Shown piece by piece: positions 49,500-58,893 of a DNA stretch of 64,000 nucleotides (the first letter of the stretch is position 1; each line of letters opens with the position of its first letter). The position numbers were made by a program, and so were the translations under genes. The notes below the pieces were generated by a model that was given only the letters and a program-made list of their open reading frames with translations, was not told the DNA's origin and searched no databases. Source of the stretch: JALCOL01 sp022649665 (GTDB lineage: Bacteria > Bacillota > Bacilli > Lactobacillales > Enterococcaceae); NCBI GenBank assembly GCA_030372335.1, contig JAUDCW010000004.1; one strand, given 5' to 3'.

Positions 49500-51805
49500 T
49501 TTGTGTCTTCCTCCTTGGATAAAAGCCATTTTTTGATCTCAGCCATCTCACTATATACTAAAAATTTCTCGACCGCAATTCTTTCTGGTTGTTTCTGATA
49601 CCGTTCACTCAGCGAGAGCGCCTTTTTTGCTGGATGCGGAACTGCCTCAAGCACCCCGTCGCGGATCGTTACAAAATCCAATTCTCGAAATACATCCAAG
49701 ATGAATTTCAGGCTGGCCACGGAGATCTTCAAGTAGCGCGCGATTTGATCCAGCTTGTAGCGGACATCGAGCGTCCGCTGCTGCAGGATCAAACTATATG
49801 CTTTTTTGAACTCCGTTTGCGGCGGCACACCGGTCAGATAAGCGTCCCAGTCCGTCGCGAAGCGCAGATAATAGCGGCTGCTTTCCAGCTGATCAAACGC
49901 GGCTTTCAGATCGCTCAGCTGATCGGGAAGATCCATAAAGATGACATTGGCAGCTGTGCGCGCCGCTTTTTTGATCACCGGCTCTTCGAAATAGCGAACG
50001 ATGTTTTGCGCACCGCTCGCTGTCAGGTGCGCCGCACTTTCCGGTTGAAAAAGAATATACACCGTTGTTTCCGAGGGAAGCGGGGTCTCGAATCCTTTCC
50101 GGCAGTCAAAAAATTGGACCCCGGGGACCATCAGATCTTTCACCAGAAACTGGATCGTTCTTTGACCATTCCATTCATTCAAGTCCAGCTGCCCGGCGAA
50201 ATCAGCCTGCGCCGCGCCCCGCAGCTCTTCAGCCATTTCGCCCGCACCAAAAGCGAGCGCGGTGACCGGCGTCTGATCGGCAAGGATCGCAAGCTTCAAA
50301 TGGTTTTTCTGCGCGCCGATTTGACGGGCTTCAGTCACTTCGCCGCACAATTCAAAATAAGGCTGCGGATTTCCCCGCCCAAAAGGCGCCAGCCGCTGGA
50401 GCGCTTCCCATGTGCTCAGATCAACTGCCGAACCGGGCAGCTGGTCGGTGATCACCAGATCCATTTTTTCTGGGATACTGAGATTCAGCTCATGAAATGT
50501 TTGCAGCAATTTTTCTTTCCAATCACCAAGCTTCGTTTGCAAAAGCGCCAGTCCGGCGGCCATTGCATGTCCGCCGAATCGTTCGAGCAGCCCACTCGTA
50601 TGCGTTAGCAACTCGTAGAGATCCACGCCTGGGACCGAACGCGCCGAACCCTTCAACAAGTCGTCTTTCGGTGTCAACACGATAACCGGTTTATGAAAAT
50701 GACTGACTAAACGACCGGCCACGATCCCGAGTATCCCTTCCGGCCAATCGCCGACCACGACTAAGACTGGACGCGAAGCTTGTTCTTCGCCGCGCGGCAG
50801 AGCTTCGCGGACCGCGTCTTCCACCAGTGTTTTGCGCTCGGTATTGAGCTGTTCTACTTCGCGTGCGATTTCCTGCGCTGCTGAAAGATCCGACGTGCTT
50901 AAAAGCGTGACTGCTTCTTGGGCATTTTTCAAGCGGCCAAGAGCATTCAGCCTAGGAGCGATCACAAAGCCGACCGTCGTTTCCGTGATCGTCCGGCTGT
51001 CTGCTTTTGCCTCTTGGAGCAGCACATTCAGACCCAAACGCGCATGATTTTGCATCTGCTGCAAACCAAGAGAAGCGATCACCCGATTTTCACCCGTCAG
51101 CGGCACCAAATCGGCGATCGTTCCCATCGCAGCTAAATCCAGCATTTCTCGCGGGACTTCATCCAAAAGAGCGCAAGCCAGTTTAAAAGCGACCCCCACT
51201 CCCGCCAGCTCATCAAACGGATATTCGCCGCGCGGATCTTTGGGATGGATCAGAGCAAAACTAGCCGGCAGCTGTTTCGGCAGCGTATGGTGATCGGTAA
51301 TGATCACATCCACACCGGCCGCTTGCGCTTTTTCGATCACATCAGCGCCCGCCACCCCATTGTCGACAGTGATGATCAGCTGGGTCCCTTCAGCGATAAA
51401 GCGCTGATAGACTTGCCAGTTTGGCCCGTAACCGTCGTTGAAGCGGTCCGGTATGTAGAAGCGAACGCGCGCTCCCAAGCTCTCTAATGTTTCTTTCAAA
51501 AGCGTCGTCGAAGTGATCCCGTCAACATCATAATCGCCGTAGATCAAGATCTCTTCATCATTTTCGAGTGCTTCTTCGATCCGGCGGACAGCTTTTTCCA
51601 TATCGAATAACAGATACGGCGAATGAAGGCTGCTCGTCTGCGGGTCCAAAAATTCTGCCAGGGCTTCTTCATCCGTTACGCCGCGCGTCCATAATAATTT
51701 GGCGATAAACGGCGGAAGCGAAGCCGCCGACGCTGCCGCGCTGAATGAATCAGAAAGAGCTTCCGCAGGTTCTGTCCTAGTCCAATGATAATTGCTTTCC
51801 TTCAA
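49496..51805 (-). CDS. recJ: Single-stranded-DNA-specific exonuclease RecJ
   Basis: 769-residue 5'-3' exonuclease of recombination and mismatch repair. DHH-family motifs include YGDYDVDGIT and ITDHHTLP, DHHA1 GGHAMAAGL, and an OB-like domain follows. The extra C-terminal domain of about 200 residues is typical for Firmicutes. TTG start after AAAGGGG. Coupled with apt downstream; lapA, SDR and rnz lie upstream on the same strand. Confidence 0.95.
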   Translation of the reverse strand: MKESNYHWTRTEPAEALSDSFSAAASAASLPPFIAKLLWTRGVTDEEALAEFLDPQTSSLHSPYLLFDMEKAVRRIEEALENDEEILIYGDYDVDGITSTTLLKETLESLGARVRFYIPDRFNDGYGPNWQVYQRFIAEGTQLIITVDNGVAGADVIEKAQAAGVDVIITDHHTLPKQLPASFALIHPKDPRGEYPFDELAGVGVAFKLACALLDEVPREMLDLAAMGTIADLVPLTGENRVIASLGLQQMQNHARLGLNVLLQEAKADSRTITETTVGFVIAPRLNALGRLKNAQEAVTLLSTSDLSAAQEIAREVEQLNTERKTLVEDAVREALPRGEEQASRPVLVVVGDWPEGILGIVAGRLVSHFHKPVIVLTPKDDLLKGSARSVPGVDLYELLTHTSGLLERFGGHAMAAGLALLQTKLGDWKEKLLQTFHELNLSIPEKMDLVITDQLPGSAVDLSTWEALQRLAPFGRGNPQPYFELCGEVTEARQIGAQKNHLKLAILADQTPVTALAFGAGEMAEELRGAAQADFAGQLDLNEWNGQRTIQFLVKDLMVPGVQFFDCRKGFETPLPSETTVYILFQPESAAHLTASGAQNIVRYFEEPVIKKAARTAANVIFMDLPDQLSDLKAAFDQLESSRYYLRFATDWDAYLTGVPPQTEFKKAYSLILQQRTLDVRYKLDQIARYLKISVASLKFILDVFRELDFVTIRDGVLEAVPHPAKKALSLSERYQKQPERIAVEKFLVYSEMAEIKKWLLSKEEDTK

Positions 51806-51832
51806 TAGAATCCCCTTTCCGTTTTTATCCTG

Positions 51833-52297
51833 CTATTCTTTTTTATCAGGAACAAAAGGATCGATTTTCGTTTCATCAGTCTTCGGAATCTCCCGGCGCG
51901 GGGCGCCACTGGGGGCCTGCGTCAAGATTTGATTGGTTTTGACCTTTTTCAACTCCTCCGCCAGTTCGTCGATCCTTTTTTGCGCTTCATCCAGCTTTTC
52001 AGCATTTTCAGCTGCCTGCTCTTGCCGGACCTCTTCGGCGATCGTCTCATTTTCCTGGGTCAATTGCTTGATCTGACGATTTTTGTCGCGTGCAGCTTTG
52101 AAGTTGGCTAAAAACAGGATCGCTGCGCCCAAAAAAGCCGAACCCAAAATGATCATAACTAGCGGGATCGCCTGCAATTTGAAAAAGCCGAAACTGATAT
52201 TGACCGGCTGACTGTTGATCAGCGCAAATAAAACGATCACGATCAAAAGAATAATGCCCAAAATGATGCCGATCCCGTTCCCAGATTGTTTTTTCAT
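51833..52297 (-). CDS. LapA domain membrane protein
   Basis: 154 residues: two transmembrane helices (about 8-27 and 43-65) enclosing the NSQPVNISFGFFKLQAIPL loop of the LapA/DUF1049 domain, then a coiled coil (about 70-120; QLTQENETIAEEV) and a short charged tail. In Firmicutes this protein (YrvD-like) sits next to recJ. A cytoplasmic scaffold role is plausible; function is not established. Confidence 0.85.
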   Translation of the reverse strand: MKKQSGNGIGIILGIILLIVIVLFALINSQPVNISFGFFKLQAIPLVMIILGSAFLGAAILFLANFKAARDKNRQIKQLTQENETIAEEVRQEQAAENAEKLDEAQKRIDELAEELKKVKTNQILTQAPSGAPRREIPKTDETKIDPFVPDKKE

Positions 52298-52307
52298 TTA
52301 GTTTCCC

Positions 52308-53117
52308 TCACTTTTTATTGAAGACCTTGCCGGCCAATTGATCGCCGATCTGCGGAAAAAGCGCGTACAGCACATCGGCCGCCGCCATGATCTTCGGTGC
52401 ATTGATCTCGCGGCGCGGGATCGTCAGCGCCCGCACGATTTTTTTCGCTAATTTTGCCGGATCAAGCGCGATCCCCTTCATCTTATTCAAATACGTTCCG
52501 GTCGGATCAGCGATCTGAAAAAAACTGGTCGCGACCGGTCCCGGATTAACAGTCGTTACCCGGATCCCCAGCGGCAAAAGCTCGAGGCGCAGGGCGTTTG
52601 AAAAACCGATCACCCCGAACTTGGCTGCCGAATAGACCGTACTTTTCGGCGTCGCGATCTTGCCGGCCTGCGAAGCGATATTGATGATATGCCCGCCGCG
52701 TCCCGCTGCGATCATCATTTCGGCGATCACTCGCGTCATATACATCGTACCGAGCAGATCGACTTCGATCATTTTGCGCATCATTTCAAAATCGATTTTG
52801 GTAAATTCAGCGAAATAGCCGAAGCCGGCTGAATTTACCAAGCCGTCGATCACCCCAGCGCTCGCTTGAGCCCAAGCGGCAAAAGCGGACACACTTGCCG
52901 GATCGCCAACGTCCAGCTTGTGAAAATCCGCCGGCAGATCCGAAAGCTGCCGGCATTTTGCGGCAACGGCGGAAAGGGCGGTTTCATTGCGCGCACCTAA
53001 TAGGAGCACTGCTCCTTCAGCGGCGGCGCGATAGGCGACTGCTTCGCCGATTCCGGAAGAAGCCCCTGTGATCAAAATCGTTCTCCCTAATAGGCGTTTA
53101 CCGTTCATTTGTTTCAT
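52308..53117 (-). CDS. Short-chain dehydrogenase/reductase
   Basis: 269-residue NAD(P)-dependent oxidoreductase: TGASSGIG cofactor loop near residue 18, NSAGFGYFAEF, catalytic Ser in NIASQAG and YSAAKFG with Tyr-Lys. The DltE-like group is suggested, with no known substrate. It overlaps the rnz end by 20 bp. Two in-frame ATG codons (53117 and 53108) exist; the first is used. It belongs to the obgE-rnz-recJ run. Confidence 0.88.
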   Translation of the reverse strand: MKQMNGKRLLGRTILITGASSGIGEAVAYRAAAEGAVLLLGARNETALSAVAAKCRQLSDLPADFHKLDVGDPASVSAFAAWAQASAGVIDGLVNSAGFGYFAEFTKIDFEMMRKMIEVDLLGTMYMTRVIAEMMIAAGRGGHIINIASQAGKIATPKSTVYSAAKFGVIGFSNALRLELLPLGIRVTTVNPGPVATSFFQIADPTGTYLNKMKGIALDPAKLAKKIVRALTIPRREINAPKIMAAADVLYALFPQIGDQLAGKVFNKK

Positions 53118-54072
53118 GGCCTTCTTTCGGCAGTTTTACAAACTTGTGATGGACATCCAAGCGGAAGAGATCAAAATCATTGGCAATCTCAGTCAGCGGA
53201 AAGACTTTGCGCGCCTCTCGCAGCAAACGCTGGGCATCTTTGAACAAATAGCGCGCAGAGATATGCGTTAAAATCAAGTGCGAAACTTGCGCCTTTTTGG
53301 CGATTTCAGCTGCTTGGAGACTGGTCGAGTGATAATATTGTTTTGCCATTTTTGCTTCATCAGCGCTGAATGTCGCTTCATGGACTAAAATATCTGCGCC
53401 AGCCGCCAGTTCCACACTTTGCGGCGTCGGCCGTGTGTCGCCCAGAATCGCCAAAATGCGGCCCGGGATCGAAGGCGCCAAAAAATCGCGGCCGTCTAAC
53501 ATTTCCCCGTTCGGAAGTTCGACTTGCGCGCCTTTTTTCAATTGACCGTATAGCGGACCTGACGGGATCCCCAGCGCTTTCAATTTGTCGACTTGCAGTT
53601 CACCGACATGGTCTTTTTCATGGATCCGGTAGCCGAAACTCGTCATGCCGTGATCCAATACTTTTGCTTCGACGCGAAATCCTTGTTCATCGAACAAGCA
53701 GCCGTCTTTTGCAAGCTCATGATAGCGGATCAAATATCCTAAACGCGTCCCGGAGGTTTCCAGACTGGTTTGGATAAACCGCTTGATCCCTTGCGGCCCA
53801 TAAATATCAAGCGGCGTGTCCCCGCCCTGGAAAGAGCGGCTCGACAAAAAGCCGGGCAGACCAAAAATATGGTCGCCGTGCAGATGGGTGATAAAAATCT
53901 TGGTGATCTTGCGCGGACGGATCGTCGTGCGCAGGATCTGCATCTGAGTGCCTTCCCCGCAATCGAACAGCCAAGTCGCATTGATCTCTTCTAACAGTTT
54001 CAGCGCAATACTTGAAACATTCCGCTGTTTGGCCGGGACTCCCGCGCCAGTTCCTAAAAATTGAATCTCCAT
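53098..54072 (-). CDS. rnz: Ribonuclease Z
   Basis: 324-residue metallo-beta-lactamase-fold endonuclease that trims the 3' ends of tRNA precursors. The zinc motif THLHGDHIFGLPG, the N-terminal FLGTGAGVPAKQRN and the C-terminal HISARY match RNase Z. It is useful here because the tRNA-Ser in the window lacks an encoded CCA. A gap of 15 bp to the DUF1269 gene and overlap with the SDR gene indicate an operon. Confidence 0.95.
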   Translation of the reverse strand: MEIQFLGTGAGVPAKQRNVSSIALKLLEEINATWLFDCGEGTQMQILRTTIRPRKITKIFITHLHGDHIFGLPGFLSSRSFQGGDTPLDIYGPQGIKRFIQTSLETSGTRLGYLIRYHELAKDGCLFDEQGFRVEAKVLDHGMTSFGYRIHEKDHVGELQVDKLKALGIPSGPLYGQLKKGAQVELPNGEMLDGRDFLAPSIPGRILAILGDTRPTPQSVELAAGADILVHEATFSADEAKMAKQYYHSTSLQAAEIAKKAQVSHLILTHISARYLFKDAQRLLREARKVFPLTEIANDFDLFRLDVHHKFVKLPKEGHETNER

Positions 54073-54087
54073 AGCTTTCCTTGCTTT

Positions 54088-54678
54088 CTACTTGTTATCG
54101 TTTTCCGCATTATTTTCCGCGGGCTTCTCTTTATGGGACACTTCCTCAGCGGACGTTTTCTTCGTTTCTTCTTCCTGCTGTGTTTTTTTCTTTTCACGAG
54201 CCGCCTTGATTTGTGCCTCGACCTCTTCATAAGATAAGCGGCTGATCTCGCCTTGAAGCTCCGTCATGACCAATTGATTCAGCGGACGATTGTCGTCTTC
54301 TTCGGCGATCAAGATCACACCGGTCGCCCCGGCATCGATTTTTTCATAAACGTTCGTAAAGATGTTTTGTGCGTTTTTGATCCCTTCAGCATCCTGAACT
54401 GAGCCGATGATCGAGCCGGTCAGCCAGCCAAACAGCATTCCCGCCGGCCCGGCTAATAAACCGATCAAAAGGCCGATGAAACTGTCTTTAGCCGTCTTCT
54501 GCTGCCCGGTAAAATCGATAAAATCCTGGATCTTGAACTTGTCATTTTCTTTTTCATGCGTCACGACTGCCATCTGGTCCCCGGCGATTTTTCTTTCAGC
54601 CGCCAGCATTTTGATCTCGGAAAAAGCCTGGTACGCTTTGGAAGCTTCAAGAAAATTCAAAATGATCACTCGTTTCAT
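54088..54678 (-). CDS. DUF1269-like membrane protein
   Basis: 196 residues. The N-terminal half (MKRVIILNFLEASKAYQAFSE, then AVVTHEKENDKFKIQDF) and a Gly-rich hydrophobic hairpin (LIGLLIGLLAGPAGMLFGW, about 88-110) match the DUF1269 pattern. The C-terminal 45 residues are highly charged and low-complexity. Function unknown; homologues are often stress-linked. GGAG lies nine bases before the ATG. Its position between obgE and rnz suggests co-transcription. Confidence 0.65.
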   Translation of the reverse strand: MKRVIILNFLEASKAYQAFSEIKMLAAERKIAGDQMAVVTHEKENDKFKIQDFIDFTGQQKTAKDSFIGLLIGLLAGPAGMLFGWLTGSIIGSVQDAEGIKNAQNIFTNVYEKIDAGATGVILIAEEDDNRPLNQLVMTELQGEISRLSYEEVEAQIKAAREKKKTQQEEETKKTSAEEVSHKEKPAENNAENDNK

Positions 54679-54698
54679 CGCTATCTGCTCCTTTATGA

Positions 54699-56009
54699 TT
54701 AATCTAAAAATTCAAAGACAAAGTCGTCGATACGCACCAAGTCGCCATCTTTGGCGCCCAGTTTGCGCAGTTCATCGTCAACGCCCATCCCGCGAAGCTG
54801 CCGAGAAAAACGCATCAAACTTTCTTCATGATCAAGGTTCGTCATTTTGAACAGGCGCTCGATCTTCTCGCCGCCGATGACCCACGTGCGGTCCGGATCA
54901 CGCGTCACAGTAAATTCTTTTTCCTGCGGCGCGAAAGTGAAGTGCGCTTCCGTTTCTGTTGGCACTTCGACCAGCGGGAAGGCCGGCGTTTTATCCAGCA
55001 AGTCAGCGGTTGCTTGGAGCAGCGGATCAAGTCCGGCATGCGTTGCCGCTGAGATCGGAAAGATCAGCGGGATCGGACTTTCTTCGTTTTCTTCCGCTTC
55101 TTTGAGCTTCGCCTCGAACTGCTTCAGATTTTCAGCAGCTTCCGGCAGATCCATCTTCGTTGCGACAATGATCTGCGGGCGCTCTAAAAGCCGAAGATCA
55201 TAAGCGCTCAGTTCATGGTTGATCGCCAAATAGTCTTCATACGGATCGCGACCCTCTTCGCCGCTCATATCGATCAGATGCAGCAGCACACGAGTGCGTT
55301 CGATATGGCGCAAAAACTGGATCCCAAGACCGACACCTTTTGAAGCGCCTTCGATCAGCCCCGGCAGATCAGCAACGACAAAACTGCGGCCGTCAGCGAT
55401 CGTGACCATCCCGAGCTTCGGAACGAGCGTCGTGAACGGGTAGCTGCCGATCTTCGGCTTCGCCGCAGAGATCACCGATAAAAGGGTCGATTTGCCGACG
55501 GAAGGAAATCCGACCAGCCCGACATCCGCCAGCACGCTCAGCTCCAAGATCAACGTGCGCTCTTGCCCCGGTTCACCATTTTCAGCGATCTCCGGCGCGG
55601 GATTCTTTGACGTCGCAAAACGAATATTGCCGCGGCCGCCGCGGCCGCCTTTCGCTACGAGCAGCTCCTGCCCTTTTTCAGTCAGATCGCCTAAAACTTC
55701 CCCCGTATCGGCATCTTTTACGATCGTGCCCGGCGGTACTGCGATATAATCGTCTTTAGCGCCACGGCCGTGCATTCCCTTGATCATGCCGTTTTCACCA
55801 GGTTTTGCGCGGAAATGCCGCCGGTAGCGGAAATCCATCAACGTGCGCAGCCCTTCATCGACTTTTAAAATAATGCTGCCGCCCTTGCCGCCGTCGCCGC
55901 CAGCCGGACCGCCGTTCGGAACATATTTCTCCCGTAAAAAGGCGACCATCCCGTCGCCGCCGTTGCCGGCTTTGACATCGATTGTTACTTGATCTAAAAA
56001 TGTGGACAT
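54699..56009 (-). CDS. obgE: GTPase ObgE/CgtA
   Basis: 436-residue GTPase for ribosome assembly and stress control. The Gly-rich Obg domain (about 1-158), GTPase domain with GFPSVGKSTLL, DLPGLIEGAS and TKMDLPEA, and the C-terminal OCT domain (about 360-436) are all present. GGAGGAC precedes the ATG. It appears to be the first gene of the minus-strand run extending to apt. Confidence 0.97.
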   Translation of the reverse strand: MSTFLDQVTIDVKAGNGGDGMVAFLREKYVPNGGPAGGDGGKGGSIILKVDEGLRTLMDFRYRRHFRAKPGENGMIKGMHGRGAKDDYIAVPPGTIVKDADTGEVLGDLTEKGQELLVAKGGRGGRGNIRFATSKNPAPEIAENGEPGQERTLILELSVLADVGLVGFPSVGKSTLLSVISAAKPKIGSYPFTTLVPKLGMVTIADGRSFVVADLPGLIEGASKGVGLGIQFLRHIERTRVLLHLIDMSGEEGRDPYEDYLAINHELSAYDLRLLERPQIIVATKMDLPEAAENLKQFEAKLKEAEENEESPIPLIFPISAATHAGLDPLLQATADLLDKTPAFPLVEVPTETEAHFTFAPQEKEFTVTRDPDRTWVIGGEKIERLFKMTNLDHEESLMRFSRQLRGMGVDDELRKLGAKDGDLVRIDDFVFEFLD

Positions 56010-56241
56010 AAAACGTCCTCCTTCATTCTCGTTCTTTCACTTCTTTATAACCGCGGGAAACGAAAAGCACAAAATGGTCCTGCAGCGCTTTTCATTCCCG
56101 AAAAATTCCAAAGTGATCCTTTATAAATATACCATACTCTGTGAATTCTTTATACTTTGAAAAATAAGCATTCCGCTCTTCCCCCGCTGTTTCAGGCTAT
56201 GGTACACTGAAAATAAATCTTGATGATGGAGGAAATATCTT

Positions 56242-56982
56242 ATGAAAAAAATCGTTCTTGGGGTGCTTTTAGTATCGCTTTTCACTCTCAGCGCCTGCAG
56301 CTCAAAAAAAGAGACCGCAAAAAGTTCTGCGGGATCGCAAGCTTCTTCACAAACAGCCAGCTCAGCCGCCAAAACTGATCTGGAGAAAATCGATCTGCCG
56401 CAACTCGACAGCGGTGTCGCCAAAACTGAAGATGAAGTGGAACTGGTAACGAGCAAAGGGAATATCACCATGAAACTATTTCCAAAGCAGGCGCCAAAAG
56501 CGGTCGAGAATTTTGTAAAACATGCCAAAGACGGCTATTACAATGGCGTAACTTTCCACCGCGTGATCAAAGAGTTCATGATCCAATCCGGTGATCCAAA
56601 AGGCGACGGCACCGGCGGCGAGTCGATTTGGGGAAAACCATTCAAAAACGAGATCTCCAATCAGCTGTATAATATCCGCGGTGCGGTCTCGATGGCCAAT
56701 TCAGGCGGTGACAATTCAAACGGCAGCCAATTCTTTATCGTCCAAAATGATCAAGATCAATCCGACGGCCTTTTGATCGATGATTATCCGCAAAAGATCA
56801 TCGATGCCTATAAAAAGGGCGGTTATCCGCAATTAGACGGCAAGTACACGGTCTTTGGCCAAGTCACAAGCGGGATGGATGTGGTCGATGAAATCGCGAA
56901 CGTGAAAGTCGACAGCAACGACAAGCCAGAAGAGGCGATCTCGATCGAAAAGATCAATATTTTGCAAGAAGCACAGAATTGA
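56242..56982 (+). CDS. Cyclophilin-type peptidyl-prolyl isomerase, lipoprotein
   Basis: 246 residues. A lipobox LSAC at Cys 19 follows a typical signal peptide, so it should be attached to the outer face of the membrane. A Ser/Lys/Ala-rich linker (about 20-45) leads to a cyclophilin domain with FHRVIKEFMIQSGDP, GAVSMAN and NGSQFFI. It probably assists folding of exported proteins, as PrsA does, but by a different fold. ATG after GGAGG. It is monocistronic. Confidence 0.93.
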   Translation: MKKIVLGVLLVSLFTLSACSSKKETAKSSAGSQASSQTASSAAKTDLEKIDLPQLDSGVAKTEDEVELVTSKGNITMKLFPKQAPKAVENFVKHAKDGYYNGVTFHRVIKEFMIQSGDPKGDGTGGESIWGKPFKNEISNQLYNIRGAVSMANSGGDNSNGSQFFIVQNDQDQSDGLLIDDYPQKIIDAYKKGGYPQLDGKYTVFGQVTSGMDVVDEIANVKVDSNDKPEEAISIEKINILQEAQN

Positions 56983-56996
56983 TCCTGAAAATACCA

Positions 56997-57032
56997 AGAG
57001 GAGCAGCGGCTGGATCCAGCCGCTGCTCCTCT
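56997..57032. terminator. 36-bp perfect palindrome, terminator after the PPIase gene
   Basis: The whole 36 bp is self-complementary (centre GGATCC). On the plus strand it is followed by CTTTCGGACTTTTTT, so termination is probable; it may also serve the facing ilvE. Confidence 0.75.
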
Positions 57033-57072
57033 TTCGGACTTTTTTGGAAAATAAACTCCTTTGCTCACACTG

Positions 57073-58092
57073 CTAAGCTTCTGGGATGATGTGGGTCCAG
57101 CCGTCCGGTCCGGTCAGATCACCGAACTGGATCCCGGTCAAAAGATCATATAATTGATGGGTGACTGGACCGACTTCGGTCTCACTGTAAAAAACATGGA
57201 ACTTATCGCCGACTTGGATCCCGCCGATCGGTGAAATAACGGCCGCGGTCCCGCAAGCACCGGCTTCCGCGATATCATCGAGATGATCGATATAAACGTC
57301 CCCTTCGAGGGTCTTCAGTCCTAAATCTTCTTTTGCTAAATGCAAGAGCGAGTACTTCGTGATGCTCGGCAGGATCGATGGCGATTTCGGCGTGATGAAA
57401 GTAAAATCTTTCGTAATGCCGAAAAAGTTCGCGCTGCCGACTTCTTCGATTTTTTGATGGGTCGCCGGATCTAAATAAATGCAGTCGCTGAATTCGCGTT
57501 CATGCGCTTCTTCACCAGGAAGCATGCTCGCTGCATAATTGCCGCCGACTTTCGCGGCGCCGGTTCCTTTGGGTGCAGCGCGGTCATAATCAGAAACGAC
57601 AAAGTTCGTCGGGGTCAAGCCGCCTTTGAAATATGCACCGACTGGACAGCCGAAAACCGTAAAAATATATTGATCTGCCGGATGAACGCCGAGTCCATCC
57701 CCGACGCCGATCAAAAGCGGCCGCAAATAAAGAGTCGCCCCGTAACCGTAGGGCGGTACGAATTCTTCATTGGCGCGGACAACTTCCTCACAGGCTTTCA
57801 GGAACATTTCTTTTGGAACTTCCGGCATCAAGAGCCGTCTGGCAGAATGCTGCAGGCGTTTGGCATTTTCCTGCGGGCGGAACAGCTGGATCCGGCCGTC
57901 TTTGCGCCGGTAGGCTTTGAGCCCTTCAAAGCACTGCTGTCCGTAATGAAGCGCGGAAGACCCTTCGCTGATGTGCAAAATATTGTCTTCTTTCAGCGTA
58001 CCTTCGCCCCACTCCCCGTTTTGCCATGTGTTATAATATCGATACGGGGTCTTGCTGTACTCAAACCCCAGTTCGCTCCAATTGATATCCAT
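57073..58092 (-). CDS. ilvE: Branched-chain amino acid aminotransferase
   Basis: 339-residue fold-type IV PLP enzyme exchanging amino groups between leucine/isoleucine/valine and 2-oxoglutarate. The PLP lysine is Lys 181 in GAAKVGGNYAAS; FEGLKAYR and EVGSANFF are typical of type II BCAT. GGGAGGG lies upstream of the ATG. It stands alone, without biosynthetic ilv genes nearby, so a catabolic or last-step role is possible. Confidence 0.95.
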   Translation of the reverse strand: MDINWSELGFEYSKTPYRYYNTWQNGEWGEGTLKEDNILHISEGSSALHYGQQCFEGLKAYRRKDGRIQLFRPQENAKRLQHSARRLLMPEVPKEMFLKACEEVVRANEEFVPPYGYGATLYLRPLLIGVGDGLGVHPADQYIFTVFGCPVGAYFKGGLTPTNFVVSDYDRAAPKGTGAAKVGGNYAASMLPGEEAHEREFSDCIYLDPATHQKIEEVGSANFFGITKDFTFITPKSPSILPSITKYSLLHLAKEDLGLKTLEGDVYIDHLDDIAEAGACGTAAVISPIGGIQVGDKFHVFYSETEVGPVTHQLYDLLTGIQFGDLTGPDGWTHIIPEA

Positions 58093-58216
58093 CGCTGATC
58101 CCTCCCGAATTTCTTATGATTATACCACTAAATTCTAATTTTACACTAATTTTTAGAAATTTTTCATTCTTTTCTGCGATTCTGCAAAAATAATCGATCC
58201 TCGAAAGGAGCATTTT

Positions 58217-58684
58217 ATGCCGCAAAGTATCGAAAAAATTTGGCAAGACTTTCAAAAAGCCCATGCGCTTGATTTTCAGCCGCTCAATGCTTATTCTTTT
58301 GGACGAACGCCCAAAGAAGCTGACGAGACGCTCGCGCTCGTACTTCAAGGAAAAAAGCGCGCCAGCACGTCGAATTATACATTGTATTTTATCGAGCAGA
58401 GCGATCTGCCGCAAGTAGGGCAGTACAATGTGATCCTCGACAGCCTCGGCGAGGCACGCGCGATCACGCAGACCAAAGCCGTCGAGATCATTCCGCTTTC
58501 TTCGGCCGGTGCGATGGTCGCTTATCTTCAAGGGGAGGATCCCGCAAATTTTGAAAAATGGCGCAAACGCCATGTTGCCTTTTTTAAACAGGAATCCGAG
58601 AAACTCCAATTCCCATTTCGCGAAGACATGCCGATCGTGGTCGAAATCTTCGAGGTCGCCGAACGTGTTGGTACAGCTGAATAG
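58217..58684 (+). CDS. ASCH domain protein
   Basis: 155-residue soluble protein; ALVLQGKKRASTSNYTLY, LPQVGQYNVILDSLGEARAI and FFKQESEKL fit the ASCH (PUA-like) fold. ASCH proteins bind RNA or nucleosides, and some act on N4-acetylcytidine, so an RNA-modification or regulatory role is likely but unproven. AAAGGAG precedes the ATG. A strong terminator and copy B of the dispersed repeat follow directly. Confidence 0.85.
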   Translation: MPQSIEKIWQDFQKAHALDFQPLNAYSFGRTPKEADETLALVLQGKKRASTSNYTLYFIEQSDLPQVGQYNVILDSLGEARAITQTKAVEIIPLSSAGAMVAYLQGEDPANFEKWRKRHVAFFKQESEKLQFPFREDMPIVVEIFEVAERVGTAE

Positions 58685-58688
58685 CAAA

Positions 58689-58725
58689 AGAGGCTGGGAC
58701 AAAAGTCATGTCCCAGCCTCTTTTT
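58689..58725 (+). terminator. Terminator of the ASCH gene
   Basis: 12-bp perfect stem AGAGGCTGGGAC/GTCCCAGCCTCT, 9-nt loop, then five T. The AGGCTGGGACA type is a recurrent hairpin in Firmicutes. Confidence 0.92.
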
Positions 58726-58848
58726 CCGAATAAACGGTGTTTCAAAAGCAGCTTCTTCGGATTAGGAGCCGAAAAATCTCAAAAATATAAGAAACTATTT
58801 TCGGATTTTTCTTCTTATTTCTTGAAGCTGGACACTTTTGTCTCAACC
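58726..58848. repeat. Dispersed repeat, copy B
   Basis: 123 bp, aligned with 39505-39626 in the same orientation with one small indel. It directly follows a terminator, as copy A does. No ORF of note inside. Confidence 0.7.
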
Positions 58849-58854
58849 TTTTTT

Positions 58855-58893
58855 CGGATCGATAATGTTCCAAAAACAGCTTTATTCTTCCGG
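58855..58893. repeat. Partial copy of the dispersed repeat head
   Basis: CGGAT..ATAATGTTCCAAAAACAGCTT matches the first 36 bp of copies A and B. It runs over the stop codon of the DUF1149 gene. Confidence 0.45.

Noticed and set aside
49589..50608. 339-codon open frame opposite recJ
   Set aside because: Antisense to conserved recJ codons, with no ribosome binding site or family features.
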